From the NCBI GenBank assembly GCA_009783675.1, contig WRDA01000014.1:1-15330 (forward strand): a stretch of DNA of 15,330 nucleotides. Direction: 5' to 3'. Of the stretch, positions 14,228 through 15,330 are shown one piece after another. Under the pieces are notes generated by a model, which saw nothing but the letters and a program-made list of their open reading frames with translations, had not been told where the DNA came from and searched no databases. Source of the DNA: Symbiobacteriaceae bacterium (GTDB lineage Bacteria; Bacillota; JAAYKD01; WRDA01). The position numbers and the translations under genes are program-made. The stretch's first letter is position 1. Every line of letters begins with the position of its first letter.

Positions 14228-15330
14228 ATGAAGTCCTTTGTTAATGTCACCCATGAGATCGATGATATTCAGATTGCTGTAAAGGAGCTTCTCACTGATA
14301 CCGAAGCAGAAAATCTCAGGCAAAACAGTGTCGGTATCCTCTTTTGCTACTCTGACATGGCAACAGATGAGCTGGCTTTTGCCTTACAACAGAAAGCCTG
14401 TTTCCCAATCCTCGGATGCACAGCAATTGCTACCATGGAGCATCGCGGGTTTCATGATCTGGCTGCCAGCCTGACCATCTTGTCTGCCGATGATTGCAAG
14501 TTTATCACGGTAACGACCGATGCTATAACTCCCGAAAACGTTTCTGCGCAGATCGAAAAAAGCTGTCGCACCATCATGGACAAGCTGGGAGAAGAACCCG
14601 GATTAATTTTCGCTCTACCGCCATATATCCTGGACATTATGCTGGACGAGTATGCCTCCGGTTTCAACCATTTTGCTCCTGGTGTGCCTGTTTTTGGCGG
14701 TCTGCCATCCTATAATGCCATCGGTGACAGAAACCTGACTATCTATCAGGGGGAGGTCTCTCCCGATCAAATGGTCATTCTTGCCTTGGCGGGAAATGTA
14801 CACCCTGTTTTCTCAGTAAACAATGTAAGCGGCGTCAACGCGGATCGCAAGCGTAAAGTCACCCACGCTAAAGATAATATCATCTATCGTGTCGGAGAGC
14901 AAACCTTTACCGACTATTTGCGGGAAGTGGGTTTACCCGTCGATGACCTTACCCAGGGAAATGCCACTATAACCTTCGTCTCGAACCCGTTGCTCCTCGA
15001 AAACTCCACCGATGGGTATTCATTCGTGCGAACCTTACATGAGATCGATCTGATAGAAGGTTCTGGCACTGCGATAGGGCAGATTCCCTTAAATGCCACG
15101 GTTTCCATTTGCTCTTTGCATCGCAGCGAAATAGAGGAGAGTGCCGCTTCGGGTTTGTCTTCATTGATAGAGAAGATGTCTCTGGCATCTGGTGAAGAGT
15201 ATACATTCAGTACGGTTTTAGCCGTTTCATGCATCGGGCGACATTTGCTGATGTCTCCTAACAATGATGCCGAAGTCAACTGCCTTCTGGCTAATTTCCC
15301 CAGTGGCCTGATCCTCAGCGGTTTTTATAG
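14228..15330 (+). CDS. FIST-domain sensory protein (3' end beyond the window)
   Basis: FIST (FIST_N plus FIST_C) is a cytoplasmic ligand-binding sensory module, often next to or fused with histidine kinases, cyclic-di-GMP enzymes or chemotaxis proteins. It has been proposed to bind small molecules such as amino acids. The frame runs from the ATG at 14228 for 367 codons to the window edge without a stop, beginning MKSFVNVTHEIDDIQIAVKE. The FIST_N part (about residues 30-220) includes SVGILFCYSDMATDELAFAL, then FPILGCTAIATMEHRGFHDL and APGVPVFGGLPSYNA. The FIST_C part begins near 235 and reaches LANFPSGLILSGFY at the edge, close to its expected end. No membrane segment or signal peptide is visible. 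AGGAGAGAAG lies upstream of the ATG, at a rather long spacing from GGAG. It is divergent from the hybrid kinase, which suggests it feeds a signal to that kinase. Whether an output domain follows FIST_C cannot be seen. Confidence 0.88.
   Translation, partial: MKSFVNVTHEIDDIQIAVKELLTDTEAENLRQNSVGILFCYSDMATDELAFALQQKACFPILGCTAIATMEHRGFHDLAASLTILSADDCKFITVTTDAITPENVSAQIEKSCRTIMDKLGEEPGLIFALPPYILDIMLDEYASGFNHFAPGVPVFGGLPSYNAIGDRNLTIYQGEVSPDQMVILALAGNVHPVFSVNNVSGVNADRKRKVTHAKDNIIYRVGEQTFTDYLREVGLPVDDLTQGNATITFVSNPLLLENSTDGYSFVRTLHEIDLIEGSGTAIGQIPLNATVSICSLHRSEIEESAASGLSSLIEKMSLASGEEYTFSTVLAVSCIGRHLLMSPNNDAEVNCLLANFPSGLILSGFY

Noticed and set aside
1..15330. CRISPR array, tRNA or rRNA genes, insertion sequences
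   Set aside because: No spaced direct repeats, cloverleaf-like segments, transposase-like frames or terminal inverted repeats were noticed on either strand. This was by eye, not by computation.

Overview
The window looks like a chromosomal segment of a Bacillota (Firmicutes), most likely Clostridia-like, with base composition near 50% GC. The main reason is the block ispE - purR - rplY/ctc - pth - mfd - parvulin isomerase, all on the minus strand. This is a shortened form of the purR-to-prsA region seen in Bacillus and many clostridia, and Bacillus-type PurR is itself a Firmicutes marker. The spoVG, glmU and prs genes that usually lie between purR and ctc are absent, and so is the spoVT usually found after mfd. 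I cannot name a genus.

Layout. Positions 1-97 (minus) hold the start of an unrecognised gene that runs off the left edge. Positions 185-8151 (minus) are the housekeeping block: isoprenoid precursor synthesis (ispE), purine regulation (purR), 5S rRNA-binding ribosomal protein bL25 (rplY/ctc), peptidyl-tRNA recycling (pth), transcription-coupled repair (mfd) and extracytoplasmic protein folding (parvulin). There are promoters in front of rplY and in front of the parvulin gene. Positions 8152-8471 contain no firm gene, but there is a short HTH-like ORF that overlaps the next start codon. Positions 8472-8852 (plus) encode a minimal zincin-like metallopeptidase.

Positions 8858-10512 (minus) are a two-gene operon: a small ACT-domain protein, then a Gfo/Idh/MocA NAD(P)-dependent oxidoreductase with a cysteine-rich insertion. 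A perfect 16-bp palindrome lies just upstream of the operon. A MATE-family efflux transporter (10749-12152, plus) diverges from it. The MATE gene has a near-consensus sigma-A promoter and a structured leader of about 110 nt. Convergent to it is a soluble PAS hybrid histidine kinase/response regulator (12242-14065, minus), and a hairpin terminator separates the two.

The kinase diverges from a FIST-domain sensory protein (14228 to beyond the right edge). Their promoters lie almost back to back in a 162-bp gap, and each has an inverted repeat near its predicted transcription start. The kinase-FIST pair is the most plausible little-described system here: a cytoplasmic ligand-sensing protein beside a cytoplasmic phosphorelay kinase. 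The other sequence-level novelty is the MATE leader, whose core resembles the 3' half of a glycine riboswitch but lacks the middle of that aptamer.
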